Assembly (NCBI GenBank): GCA_003480725.1
Contig: QUJQ01000003.1
Location: forward strand, 307,082 to 371,081
DNA from: Clostridiaceae bacterium AM27-36LB
GTDB lineage: Bacteria > Bacillota > Clostridia > Lachnospirales > Lachnospiraceae
Direction of reading: 5' to 3'
DNA length: 64,000 nucleotides
The position numbers and the translations under genes were made by a program. Positions 9,334-17,904 of the stretch are shown piece by piece. The first letter of the stretch is position 1. Every line of letters starts with the position of its first letter. The notes below the pieces were generated by a model. That model saw only the letters and a list, made by a program, of their open reading frames with translations, ran no database searches and had not been told where the DNA came from.

Positions 9334-10137
9334 TTACAGCGTCTGATGCGCCTGCTCCACAATTCTTTCCGGATCTACCGGGCAGCTCTCGGGAGCCATT
9401 CCCTCTTCCTGTTTCTTCAGGTGTGCCAGATATTCAATATTTCCCTCCGGTCCTTTGATCGGGGAAAATTCCAGATTCAATACAGAGAATCCAATGCTCA
9501 GTGCATATTCCAGCACCTTTTTGATAACTTCCAGATGGACAGATTTGTCACGGACCACACCTTTCTTACCCACCTGCTCTCTTCCTGCCTCGAACTGAGG
9601 CTTGATCAGTGCCACCACTTCTCCACCCGGGCACAGAAGCTCGCGCACCGGTTCCAGCACCTTGGTCAGAGAGATAAATGCTACATCAATCGAAGCAAAT
9701 TCAACAGGCTCGCCGATCTGCTCCGGTGTCACATAACGAATATTCGTCTTTTCCATGCAGACCACCCGCTCATCCTGGCGAAGCTTCCATGCCAGCTGTC
9801 CGTTTCCTACATCTACAGCAAAGACCTTCTTTGCTCCATTCTGCAGCATGCAGTCCGTAAATCCGCCGGTGGATGATCCTACATCCATACAGACCTTGTC
9901 ATGAAGCTCCACATCAAAATGACTCATTGCCTTCTCAAGCTTTAATCCGCCACGGCTTACATATTTTAAAGGGCTTCCTTTTACTTCAATGACTGCTTTT
10001 TCAGGGAAGGACGCTCCTGCCTTGTCCTCTCGCTGTCCGTCTACAAATACATTTCCGGACATAATGATCGCTTTTGCCTTTTCCCTGGACTCTGCCAGTC
10101 CCCGTTCTACCATGAGAACGTCCAGTCTTGTCTTCAT
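9334..10137 (-). CDS. tlyA: TlyA family rRNA (cytidine-2'-O)-methyltransferase
   Basis: This 267 aa protein has an N-terminal S4 RNA-binding domain (RLDVLMVERGLAESREKAKA, about residues 3-60) and an FtsJ-type methyltransferase domain. The SAM-binding motif is CMDVGSSTGGFTDCML (about 85-100), and the catalytic Lys-Asp-Lys-Glu pattern is suggested by DVAFISL and ALIKPQFEAG. TlyA enzymes 2'-O-methylate cytidines in 16S and/or 23S rRNA, and some members also have hemolysin-like activity. It sits 3 bp after dxs, as in Bacillus (yqxC). Confidence 0.93.
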   Translation of the reverse strand: MKTRLDVLMVERGLAESREKAKAIIMSGNVFVDGQREDKAGASFPEKAVIEVKGSPLKYVSRGGLKLEKAMSHFDVELHDKVCMDVGSSTGGFTDCMLQNGAKKVFAVDVGNGQLAWKLRQDERVVCMEKTNIRYVTPEQIGEPVEFASIDVAFISLTKVLEPVRELLCPGGEVVALIKPQFEAGREQVGKKGVVRDKSVHLEVIKKVLEYALSIGFSVLNLEFSPIKGPEGNIEYLAHLKKQEEGMAPESCPVDPERIVEQAHQTL

Positions 10138-10140
10138 CGT

Positions 10141-12018
10141 CTATTTCTGCTCCTTTCGGCAGGTAATATATTTCTCAATGATCCGTTTGGTCACAGTCTG
10201 TGCATCAATACCTACTTCCTCATAGAGAAGTGCCACATTACCATGCTCAACATATTCATCAGGCAGAGAAATGTTCAGAAGCTTCACCGGAAGTTCCTGT
10301 TCCACTACATAATCCATGACCTTCTCACCATAACCGCCGCTTCTTACATTTTCTTCCATGGTCACCAGCAGCTTATGGTCAGCGGAAAGCATATCCAGCA
10401 CCTCTGTCTCAATAGGCTTTACAAATCTTGCATTGACCAATGTACAGCTATAACCGATCTCCTTTAAGTTCTTCCGCACCTGCTCAGCGATCTTCACCAT
10501 ATTTCCCACAGCCAGCAGCGCGATATCCTCTTCCTCGTAGATCACTTCACTCTTGCCGTATTCGATAGGCCGACGGTACTCTTTGAGTCCATCGTAAGCC
10601 TCACCCCTCGGATACCGAAGAGCTATCGGTCCGTCAAACTCCACTGCGTATTTCAGCATATCAGACAGTTCCCATTTATTCTTCGGAGCCATAATATGCA
10701 TATTGGGGATACTGGACAAATAGGACAGATCAAAGATTCCCTGATGGGTCTCCCCGTCGCTTCCTACCAGTCCTGCACGGTCGATGGCAAATACCACCGG
10801 CAGGTTCTGGATACAGACATCGTGCAGCACCTGATCATATGCTCTCTGCAAAAACGATGAATACACTGCAAAGATCGGGCGCATGCCGCCTGCTGCCAGT
10901 CCTGCTGCAAAGGTCACTGCATGACCTTCTGCGATCCCCACATCAAAAAAACGATCCGGATAAATATTCTTAAACCTCTTCAGTCCGGTTCCATCCGGCA
11001 TGGCTGCTGTGATGGCTACTACTTTCTCATTTCGCTGTCCCAGCTTCACCATACAAGTGGAAAATACATCCTGGTAATTGGCTTTTTTCTTCTTATTCAG
11101 AGGTAATCCGGTCTCAATATCAAAGGGCTCTGCGCCGTGAAATCTGGCTGGATGGCGCTCTGCCGGTACATAACCATTCCCCTTCCTGGTCAGTACATGG
11201 ACCAGAACGGCTCCCTTTACTTTCTTTGCTTTATTCAGAATATCCTGAAGCTTTCCAATATCATGACCATCCACCGGTCCTAAGTAGGTGATCCCCATAT
11301 TTTCAAAGAGCATGCCGGGAATGAAGAGTTGTTTAATACCGCTCTTGGTCTTCTTCAGCTGGTTCGCCAGATGGCTGCCACCTGGGATCCTGCTCAGAGA
11401 CTGCTCTACACCAGTCTTAAAATTCGTGTAAGCTTCATTGGTTCTAAGTCCGTTCAGATACTCGGACATACCGCCCACATTTTCCGCAATGGACATGTTG
11501 TTGTCATTGAGAATAATAATAAAATTCCGTTTCAGACGGGAAGCATTGTTCAGCGCCTCATAAGCCATGCCGCCAGTCAGCGCACCATCTCCGATTACGG
11601 ATATCACATGCTCGTCACCGTCTTGCAGATCTCTGGCTGCCACCAGACCGATCCCTGCAGAGATAGAAGTCGAGCTGTGTCCCGTATCAAAACAGTCACA
11701 GTCACTTTCCTTTCTCTTGGGGAAACCACTCATACCGCCATATTTCCGAAGCTCGTCAAATCCTGACTTTCTTCCGGTCAGCAGCTTGTGCGTATAGGAC
11801 TGATGTCCCACATCCCAGACTACCTTATCCTTCGGAAAATCAAAACACAGATGGAGTGCCATCGTAAGCTCTACCACACCCAGATTGGAAGCCAGATGTC
11901 CTCCACTCCGGCTGATCTTCTCTACAAGAAAATGCCGGATCTCTTCTGCCAGTGTGTCATATTCTTCCGGTGGTATCTGTTTGATATCCCCTACCTGATT
12001 GATCTTTTCCAGCACCAT
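10141..12018 (-). CDS. dxs: 1-deoxy-D-xylulose-5-phosphate synthase
   Basis: This 625 aa thiamine-diphosphate enzyme makes DXP from pyruvate and glyceraldehyde 3-phosphate, the first step of the MEP isoprenoid pathway. The ThDP and Mg site is seen in VIGDGALTGGMAYEALNNA with the later NDN of ILNDNNMSI. The substrate His segment WDVGHQSYTHKLLTGR and the C-terminal transketolase segments (DRAGLVGSDGETHQG, ALRYPRGE) complete it. It lies directly after ispA (11 bp), so the early and prenyl-elongation steps are cotranscribed. Confidence 0.97.
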   Translation of the reverse strand: MVLEKINQVGDIKQIPPEEYDTLAEEIRHFLVEKISRSGGHLASNLGVVELTMALHLCFDFPKDKVVWDVGHQSYTHKLLTGRKSGFDELRKYGGMSGFPKRKESDCDCFDTGHSSTSISAGIGLVAARDLQDGDEHVISVIGDGALTGGMAYEALNNASRLKRNFIIILNDNNMSIAENVGGMSEYLNGLRTNEAYTNFKTGVEQSLSRIPGGSHLANQLKKTKSGIKQLFIPGMLFENMGITYLGPVDGHDIGKLQDILNKAKKVKGAVLVHVLTRKGNGYVPAERHPARFHGAEPFDIETGLPLNKKKKANYQDVFSTCMVKLGQRNEKVVAITAAMPDGTGLKRFKNIYPDRFFDVGIAEGHAVTFAAGLAAGGMRPIFAVYSSFLQRAYDQVLHDVCIQNLPVVFAIDRAGLVGSDGETHQGIFDLSYLSSIPNMHIMAPKNKWELSDMLKYAVEFDGPIALRYPRGEAYDGLKEYRRPIEYGKSEVIYEEEDIALLAVGNMVKIAEQVRKNLKEIGYSCTLVNARFVKPIETEVLDMLSADHKLLVTMEENVRSGGYGEKVMDYVVEQELPVKLLNISLPDEYVEHGNVALLYEEVGIDAQTVTKRIIEKYITCRKEQK

Positions 12019-12029
12019 ATCGAATCCCT

Positions 12030-12917
12030 CTATTTCTCTCTATACACCAGAGATTTTATCAGTTCAGTCAGAAATACATTCTTACAAGGAAGGGACGCAA
12101 GTCCTTCAATGGCTCTTGCAGAGATCTCTTCCACATCCTTTTCTGCCTGTTTAAGTCCCTTTAATGTCACATACGTCGTCTTTTCATTTTTGTCATCACT
12201 GTGGATGGGTTTACCCAGCTCTTCCAGTGTGCTGGTCACATCCAGAATATCATCCCTGATCTGGAATGCGATTCCCACATCAGAAGCTACCTTCTCGATC
12301 ACAGATACTTCTTCCTCAGAAGCTCCTGCCAGCACAGCTCCCACCATCATGGCCGCCTCCAGAAGCGCTCCTGTCTTCAGCTCGTAGATAAAATCCAGCC
12401 TGTCCTGGTCGATGGCATGTCCGGAGGACTGTACATCCACCACCTGTCCGCCGATCATACCATAGATTCCTGCCTTTCTGGACAGGATCTGCAGTGCCTT
12501 TGCCGTGCGGCGCAGATCTGTACTCTTATCGAACGCCTCTGCTGCGGTCTCAAAGGCATAGTTCAGAAGTGCATCTCCTGCCAGCACACCCATGGCATGT
12601 CCGAATTTTGCATGGGTAGTCAGCTTACCACGGCGGTACTCATCATTGTCCATAGCGGGCAGATCATCATGCACCAGAGAATAGGTGTGGATCATCTCCA
12701 TAGCTGCCATGAACGGCTCCACTTCCCTACCTTCTCCTCCGAACATCCGATAGGTTTCCTGCATCAGCAGCGGGCGCAGACGCTTGCCACCTGCTGTCAC
12801 ACTGTAATTCATGGCTTCCATGATCTCATGCTGCGTACCGCTCTCCTCCGGCAGATAACTCTCCACGATCTTCTCAACAGCTGCCGTCTTACTTTTTAGT
12901 TCCTCACGAAAATTCAT
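12030..12917 (-). CDS. ispA: Polyprenyl (farnesyl/geranylgeranyl) diphosphate synthase
   Basis: This 295 aa trans-prenyltransferase has the first Asp-rich motif in VHDDLPAMDNDEYRRG and the second in FQIRDDILDVT. GGKRLRPLL near residue 45 binds isopentenyl diphosphate. It extends allylic diphosphates, probably to C15, for undecaprenyl and quinone synthesis. The start chosen is the ATG at 12915-12917 with GGAGG upstream inside xseB; the longer frame begins in xseB. The genes overlap by 14 bp. Confidence 0.94.
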   Translation of the reverse strand: MNFREELKSKTAAVEKIVESYLPEESGTQHEIMEAMNYSVTAGGKRLRPLLMQETYRMFGGEGREVEPFMAAMEMIHTYSLVHDDLPAMDNDEYRRGKLTTHAKFGHAMGVLAGDALLNYAFETAAEAFDKSTDLRRTAKALQILSRKAGIYGMIGGQVVDVQSSGHAIDQDRLDFIYELKTGALLEAAMMVGAVLAGASEEEVSVIEKVASDVGIAFQIRDDILDVTSTLEELGKPIHSDDKNEKTTYVTLKGLKQAEKDVEEISARAIEGLASLPCKNVFLTELIKSLVYREK

Positions 12918-13137
12918 GTGTCTGTCCCTCCTCATCGATCTGAAGCATCTGTTTTTCCACATGATCGATGTTCTCGTTGCAAAGTTTCAGAAGCCCCATG
13001 CCCTCCTGATAGAGACCAAAGGACTCCTCCAGTGTCACATCTTTATCCTGCAGTTTCTCCAGTAGTGCTTCGATCCGATCAAATGCCTCCTCCAGCCGAA
13101 ACTGCTCCTGATCTGCTGTCTCTTTCTTCTTCGCCAT
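12904..13137 (-). CDS. xseB: Exodeoxyribonuclease VII small subunit
   Basis: This 77 aa helical protein wraps the XseA catalytic subunit. The conserved core is FEEAFDRIEALLEKL-like (here LEEAFDRIEALLEKLQ), followed by VTLEESFGLYQEGM. The length is typical. It lies 1 bp downstream of xseA and overlaps ispA by 14 bp. Confidence 0.95.
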   Translation of the reverse strand: MAKKKETADQEQFRLEEAFDRIEALLEKLQDKDVTLEESFGLYQEGMGLLKLCNENIDHVEKQMLQIDEEGQTHEFS

Positions 13138-13138
13138 A

Positions 13139-14356
13139 TCAGCCGTTCCTTTCCAGACTGCGGATACCTTCCGTCCGCGCTACAACGGTTCCGTCCGTCA
13201 CATGAATGGTCACTGCATCCCCTTCCTTCACCTGAGTGATGGAGGTCAATGCTTTTCCATCAGGGCTCTCTGTATATGAGTATCCCTGCTGAAGCTTCTT
13301 CAAAGGGGAACAGCCATCCAGCCGCTCCACATATAATGCCAGCCTGTGCCGCCGGTCTTTTACTTTATCTGAAAATGCCTGCCGCATTTTATCATTCAAA
13401 TCTGCTGCATATTGCCGCTTCTCCCGAAGCTGATACTGTGGGCTTGCCTGCAAAAGCCGCGCCTGCAGGTATCTTGCCCGGTCACGGTTCCTTACTATCT
13501 TCTGCTCCACCCGGTCTGCCAGCTGATTCTTAAAGATCCGTACACTCTCCACCAGCTGACGGTAATCCACCACAGCCAGCTCCGCTGCTGCGGATGGGGT
13601 CGGTGCCCGAAGATCCGCCACATAATCTGCAATAGTGGTGTCCGTCTCATGACCCACCGCCGAGATCACCGGTGTGCGACACTCGAAGATAGCACGCGCC
13701 ACGATCTCCTCATTGAATGCCCACAGATCCTCAATGGATCCTCCACCACGCCCGACGATCATCACATCCACACCGTAAGCATCCAGCGTCTGTATTCCCT
13801 TTACAATGCTCTCCGCCGCCTGTTCACCCTGCACCAGAGCCGGGTAGAGGATCAGCTGCACATAAGGATTCCGCCGTCTGCTGATATTCATAATATCACG
13901 GATCGCGGCTCCTGTTGGGGCTGTCACGATCCCGATCTTCCGATTATAAAATGGGATAGGCTGCTTATACTCCGGAGAAAACATCCCCATCTCTTCCAGC
14001 TCCCGCTTGAGCTGTTCGTACCTGCGGTACAGATCTCCTTCTCCGTCCGGCAGGATCTCTCTAGCATAGAGCTGATAACGCCCGTCCCTCTCGTAGACAC
14101 TGACGCTTCCCAGCACAATCACCTTCTGCCCTTCCTGCATACGGAAGGTTAACCCTGTGCGCCGTTCTCCCGCGAACATCACACAGGCTATCGCCCCGGA
14201 CTCATCCTTCAGGGAAAAATATATGTGTCCGGATGTATGATATTTGCAGTTGGATACTTCCCCTTTTACATAGATCCGGTTCAGCATGAAATCCTGTACA
14301 AACATATTTTTAATATAGGCGTTCACCTGTCTGACCGAATACACATTTTTCGCCAT
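13139..14356 (-). CDS. xseA: Exodeoxyribonuclease VII large subunit
   Basis: This 405 aa catalytic subunit degrades single-stranded DNA to short oligonucleotides. An N-terminal OB fold (YSVRQVNAYIKNMF, VKGEVSNCKYHTSGHIYFSL) is followed by the catalytic domain (GIVTAPTGAAIRDI, IVGRGGGSIEDLWAFNEE, ISAVGHETDTTIADYVADLR) and a C-terminal coiled-coil region. It sits 18 bp downstream of nusB in the conserved order. Confidence 0.97.
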   Translation of the reverse strand: MAKNVYSVRQVNAYIKNMFVQDFMLNRIYVKGEVSNCKYHTSGHIYFSLKDESGAIACVMFAGERRTGLTFRMQEGQKVIVLGSVSVYERDGRYQLYAREILPDGEGDLYRRYEQLKRELEEMGMFSPEYKQPIPFYNRKIGIVTAPTGAAIRDIMNISRRRNPYVQLILYPALVQGEQAAESIVKGIQTLDAYGVDVMIVGRGGGSIEDLWAFNEEIVARAIFECRTPVISAVGHETDTTIADYVADLRAPTPSAAAELAVVDYRQLVESVRIFKNQLADRVEQKIVRNRDRARYLQARLLQASPQYQLREKRQYAADLNDKMRQAFSDKVKDRRHRLALYVERLDGCSPLKKLQQGYSYTESPDGKALTSITQVKEGDAVTIHVTDGTVVARTEGIRSLERNG

Positions 14357-14374
14357 CTCTATGCCTCTTGCGCT

Positions 14375-14791
14375 TTAAGCCTCTTTACTGGAAAGTTTTG
14401 CCAGAACTGCGTTGACAAATGCAGGAGATTCATCTCCACCGAATTTTTTTGCAAGCTCCACTGCTTCGTTGATCGCCACGCGCTCTGGAATATCCTCGTC
14501 ATATTTCATCTCGTATACGCCCAGACGAAGGATCGTCAGATCCACCTTGTTCATACGCGACAGCTTCCAGCCTTTGGAATACTTCTCCAGCAGCTCGTCG
14601 ATCTCCGGAAGCTTCTCCACGATCTTCTTGTATTTTTCTTCAATATAGGTCTCGTCCTTTGGCTCTACGATCTCTTCTTCTTTCATATCGTCCACATACA
14701 GACTCACCTGCTCTTCCATCTCGTCCTGTCCATTAAATTCCACACGGAACAGAAGCTGGAAAATATGCTCTCTTAATTCTCTTCTCTTCAT
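14375..14791 (-). CDS. nusB: Transcription antitermination factor NusB
   Basis: This 138 aa all-helical protein binds boxA RNA with NusE (S10) during rRNA transcription. Typical blocks are REHIFQLLFRVEF at the N-terminus and LRLGVYEMKYDEDIPERVAINEAVELAKKF-type sequence at the C-terminus (LRLGVYEMKY, AINEAVELAKKFGG). It heads the xseA-xseB-ispA-dxs cluster. An intrinsic terminator lies just upstream, behind asp23. Confidence 0.95.
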   Translation of the reverse strand: MKRRELREHIFQLLFRVEFNGQDEMEEQVSLYVDDMKEEEIVEPKDETYIEEKYKKIVEKLPEIDELLEKYSKGWKLSRMNKVDLTILRLGVYEMKYDEDIPERVAINEAVELAKKFGGDESPAFVNAVLAKLSSKEA

Positions 14792-14820
14792 CCTTGCCTC
14801 CCATATTTATTTCCTGTACG

Positions 14821-14853
14821 ATTAAAAAAGGATGCCTCTTGAGACATCCTTCT
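14821..14853 (-). terminator. Intrinsic terminator after the Asp23 gene
   Basis: On the minus strand AAGGATG (from 14851 to 14845) pairs with CATCCTT (14834 to 14828), with the CTC/GAG stem inside. A TTTTTT run (complement of 14824-14829) follows. It separates the asp23 transcript from nusB. Confidence 0.8.
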
Positions 14854-14867
14854 TACTTTGTCCAACC

Positions 14868-15242
14868 TTATTCCAGCACGATGCCGGCCACGCGGACATT
14901 CACTTCGGACACCTTCATGCCGGTCATGTTCTCGATTGCTGCCTTTACCTTGTCCTGCACGATGCCGGATACCTTGAGGATATTCGCTTCAAACTCCAGG
15001 TTCAGCGCCAGATCAACCTTCACGTCGGTATCTGTCACTTCTACTTTCACACCCTTGGACAGGGTCTTCATTCCCATCATGGAAACCAGTTCATTCTTAA
15101 TATTGCCCGCCATGGATGCAACTCCACGTACATCAGTGGCCGCCATACCTGCGATAATGGCAACGACCTCATCTGCAATACGAACCTCTCCACGATCTCC
15201 ATCTATCTTCAATACATGTGTAGCTCTGTCTATCTTCTCCAT
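14868..15242 (-). CDS. Asp23/Gls24 family envelope stress protein
   Basis: This 124 aa protein of the Asp23 (DUF322) family has the typical IADEVVAIIAGMAATDVRGV segment followed by KGVKVEVTDTDVKVDLALNL. Members associate with the cell envelope; the Bacillus neighbour of nusB (YqhY) affects fatty acid synthesis regulation. The gene has its own promoter and terminator, so it is a monocistronic unit. Confidence 0.92.
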   Translation of the reverse strand: MEKIDRATHVLKIDGDRGEVRIADEVVAIIAGMAATDVRGVASMAGNIKNELVSMMGMKTLSKGVKVEVTDTDVKVDLALNLEFEANILKVSGIVQDKVKAAIENMTGMKVSEVNVRVAGIVLE

Positions 15243-15277
15243 ATTCCTACCTCCTGAATATCCGATGCTTTTGTATT

Positions 15278-15306
15278 AGTATACCAAAAACATACACCTT
15301 TGAAAA
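15278..15306 (-). promoter_or_regulatory. Promoter of the Asp23 gene
   Basis: TATACT (15278-15283) lies 17 bp from a weak -35, TTTTCA (15301-15306), on the minus strand. AGGAGG follows at a normal distance before the ATG. The -10 is strong and the -35 poor. Confidence 0.5.
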
Positions 15307-15314
15307 GGGGAAAT

Positions 15315-16895
15315 TTAGCGTCCAAACTCGGAAAGAATCAGTCCTTCGTTGCGGTCCAGCGTCATGCCGATGCTCCAGCTGTTGACCCACAGAAGCAATG
15401 GTCTTCCCTTCAGATCACGGATCTTCTTCATGTCGGAGGTGCCGCTGATCTTGTCCATATCGATCTGCTCATTTTCGATCCAGCGGATGTGCTCATAAGG
15501 CAGATTTTCCAGACGGATCTCCACATTATATTCATTTTCCAGACGGTATTTCAACACATCGAACTGAAGAACACCTACCACACCTACAATAATCTCTTCC
15601 ATACCGGTATTGTACTCCTGGAAGATCTGGATCGCACCTTCCTGGGCGATCTGCTCGATACCTTTGACGAACTGCTTTCTCTTCATGGTATCGATCTGAC
15701 GGACTCTTGCAAAATGCTCCGGTGCGAAGGTTGGGATACCTTCATACTGTACCTTATGATTTGGCATACAGACTGTGTCTCCGATGGAGAAAATGCCCGG
15801 ATCGAACAATCCGATAATATCTCCTGCATAAGCCTCATCCACGATCTTACGATCCTGCGCCATCATCTGCTGAGGCTGGGACAGGCGGATCTTCTTGCCA
15901 TCCTGCACATGAAGCACTTCCATGCCTGCCTCAAACTTACCGGAACAGATTCTCATAAATGCAATACGGTCACGGTGTGCTTTATTCATATTTGCCTGGA
16001 TCTTAAAGATGAATCCAGAGAAGGAATCCTCCATAGGATCGACCATGCCCACATCTGCTTTTCGCGGAAGCGGGGAGGTGGTCATCTTCAGGAAATGCTT
16101 CAGGAAGATCTCCACACCGAAGTTGGTCAGGGCAGATCCGAAGAATACCGGTGACAGTTCTCCTTTATCTACCATCTCCTGATCAAATTCTGCGCTGGCC
16201 CCATCCAGAAGATCGATCTCATCCATGAGCTTTTCCTTCTGGCCTTCCAGCAGCACGCCATCGGCCTCGTCCATGGAAAGCACCAGGTCTTCACCTTCCC
16301 TGGTACCCTTCTCCGTATCGGAAAACACATGGATCTTCTGGCTCTCACGGTCATAGACTCCCTTGAATTCCTTACCGGAACCGATGGGCCAGTTGATCGG
16401 ACATGTTGCGATTCCCAGCTCTTTTTCAATATCATCCAGCAATTCAAAGGTATCCATGGCATCACGGTCCATCTTGTTGATAAAGGTAAAGATCGGGATA
16501 TGTCTCATGACACAGACCTTGAACAGCTTTCTGGTCTGTGCCTCCACACCTTTGGATCCATCGATAACCATCACGGCAGAATCAGCCGCCATCAGGGTAC
16601 GGTAGGTATCCTCAGAGAAATCCTGGTGTCCCGGAGTATCCAGAATGTTGATGCAGTAGTTGTCATAGTTGAACTGCAGAACAGAAGAGGTTACAGAAAT
16701 ACCTCTCTCCTTCTCGATCTCCATCCAGTCAGACACTGCATGTCTTGCGGTTGCTTTTCCTTTTACAGAACCAGCCAGATTGATGGCTCCTCCATATAAT
16801 AAGAACTTCTCCGTCAGGGTCGTCTTACCCGCATCCGGATGCGAAATGATCGCAAATGTTCTCCTCTTTTCAATCTCTTTTCTTATATCTGCCAC
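15315..16895 (-). CDS. prfC: Peptide chain release factor 3
   Basis: This 526 aa translational GTPase removes RF1 and RF2 from the ribosome after termination. G motifs are ISHPDAGKTTL (G1, about residues 17-27), DTPGHQDF (G3) and INKMDR (G4). The segment GGAINLAGSVKGKATARHAV separates RF3 from EF-G. The length matches the family. A consensus promoter lies directly upstream. Confidence 0.96.
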   Translation of the reverse strand: MADIRKEIEKRRTFAIISHPDAGKTTLTEKFLLYGGAINLAGSVKGKATARHAVSDWMEIEKERGISVTSSVLQFNYDNYCINILDTPGHQDFSEDTYRTLMAADSAVMVIDGSKGVEAQTRKLFKVCVMRHIPIFTFINKMDRDAMDTFELLDDIEKELGIATCPINWPIGSGKEFKGVYDRESQKIHVFSDTEKGTREGEDLVLSMDEADGVLLEGQKEKLMDEIDLLDGASAEFDQEMVDKGELSPVFFGSALTNFGVEIFLKHFLKMTTSPLPRKADVGMVDPMEDSFSGFIFKIQANMNKAHRDRIAFMRICSGKFEAGMEVLHVQDGKKIRLSQPQQMMAQDRKIVDEAYAGDIIGLFDPGIFSIGDTVCMPNHKVQYEGIPTFAPEHFARVRQIDTMKRKQFVKGIEQIAQEGAIQIFQEYNTGMEEIIVGVVGVLQFDVLKYRLENEYNVEIRLENLPYEHIRWIENEQIDMDKISGTSDMKKIRDLKGRPLLLWVNSWSIGMTLDRNEGLILSEFGR

Positions 16896-16940
16896 GATAG
16901 TTCCTCCTCATCGCATCTACATCTTTGCATATTCCGTTTT

Positions 16941-16969
16941 ATTATAGGACAAAGGGAGGTAGGTGTCAA
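16941..16969 (-). promoter_or_regulatory. Consensus promoter of prfC
   Basis: TTGACA (16964-16969) and TATAAT (16941-16946) on the minus strand are separated by exactly 17 bp. The leader to the ATG at 16895 is about 40 nt. Confidence 0.85.
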
Positions 16970-16982
16970 GGTGGGAATTTAT

Positions 16983-17900
16983 CTAGCGAAGTCGCCCCAT
17001 CTCCAGATACTTTCCAAGTTCTTCCCGGCTTCGGGTGATATACTCATAAGTCACATACAACGGATCGATCCGTTCTACCAGTTCTCTGACTCCCGTTGCG
17101 GTGAAAGGTTCATGTTTATCGATCTGGAAAATATGCTCATAGATCCAGCAGAACTGCTCCGCCGGATCTTTGGGCATCTCATGGGGCTCCTGCAGCCACT
17201 GTTTCACATAATCGCCGGTCAGAGACTGCTGAAGGTGAATTCCTTTTATATAGGAAATCATATCCCTATGCTGATCCAGCATGGCATGGAGATATGCCAC
17301 ACCTTCTTCCTGGGTCTGAAGATCCAGATTAGTATGCAGGAAATGTCCTGTATCCAGCATAAATCCCTTTTTCTTATAATGCACCTGCTCAAGCAGTGCC
17401 CGCGTATCTTCCGGGTGAAGAAATGTCAGTCCCGGCCACCACAGATTCTCCATCAGAAACCAGAAATCATACTTCTGTCCATCCAGCAGTTCATTGATAA
17501 AATCCGCAGCCGCATCAATCACTTCCCGGTCTGTGTGCTTTGGTTTATATGTCATTCCTTCTTCATTATCCACCTGTACCACATGGAACACCACATATTC
17601 TGCTTCCATGCGCGTGGCATAGTCAAGATCCCTGCGATAGCCCTCGATCAGCCTCTGCCGGTCTTTGTCCATCCAATCACCGCTGCAGCAGCAGTGGACA
17701 CCGTTAATCATATCTGGTGTCAGAAGCGGACAAAGCTCCGGGGAAAGATAATCCCCCGGAGCCTCTGCGGATGAGTATGGAAGTGGCATCACTTCCAACC
17801 CATCCAGTCCGTGTTTTCCGTAAAAATTCTGAAGATCCTGCGCTGATGCAAAACGGATCACATCATCATATGAGGTAGTTAAGTTCATCTGAAATTTCAA
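16983..17900 (-). CDS. TIM-barrel sugar phosphate isomerase/epimerase-like protein
   Basis: This protein of about 305 aa has the AP-endonuclease-2/xylose-isomerase-like fold. Candidate metal ligands are the Glu in FLMENLWW, Asp/His in FMLDTGHFLH, His in IKGIHLQQ and the late Glu in VTYEYIT. The start is uncertain. TTG at 17898-17900 has AAGGAAG nine bases upstream, while ATG at 17886-17888 has no good site. It begins 4 bp after the stop of the dockerin-propeller gene, so it is probably the last gene of the large B12-controlled operon. No substrate can be inferred. Confidence 0.72.
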   Translation of the reverse strand: MKFQMNLTTSYDDVIRFASAQDLQNFYGKHGLDGLEVMPLPYSSAEAPGDYLSPELCPLLTPDMINGVHCCCSGDWMDKDRQRLIEGYRRDLDYATRMEAEYVVFHVVQVDNEEGMTYKPKHTDREVIDAAADFINELLDGQKYDFWFLMENLWWPGLTFLHPEDTRALLEQVHYKKKGFMLDTGHFLHTNLDLQTQEEGVAYLHAMLDQHRDMISYIKGIHLQQSLTGDYVKQWLQEPHEMPKDPAEQFCWIYEHIFQIDKHEPFTATGVRELVERIDPLYVTYEYITRSREELGKYLEMGRLR

Positions 17901-17904
17901 ATTA

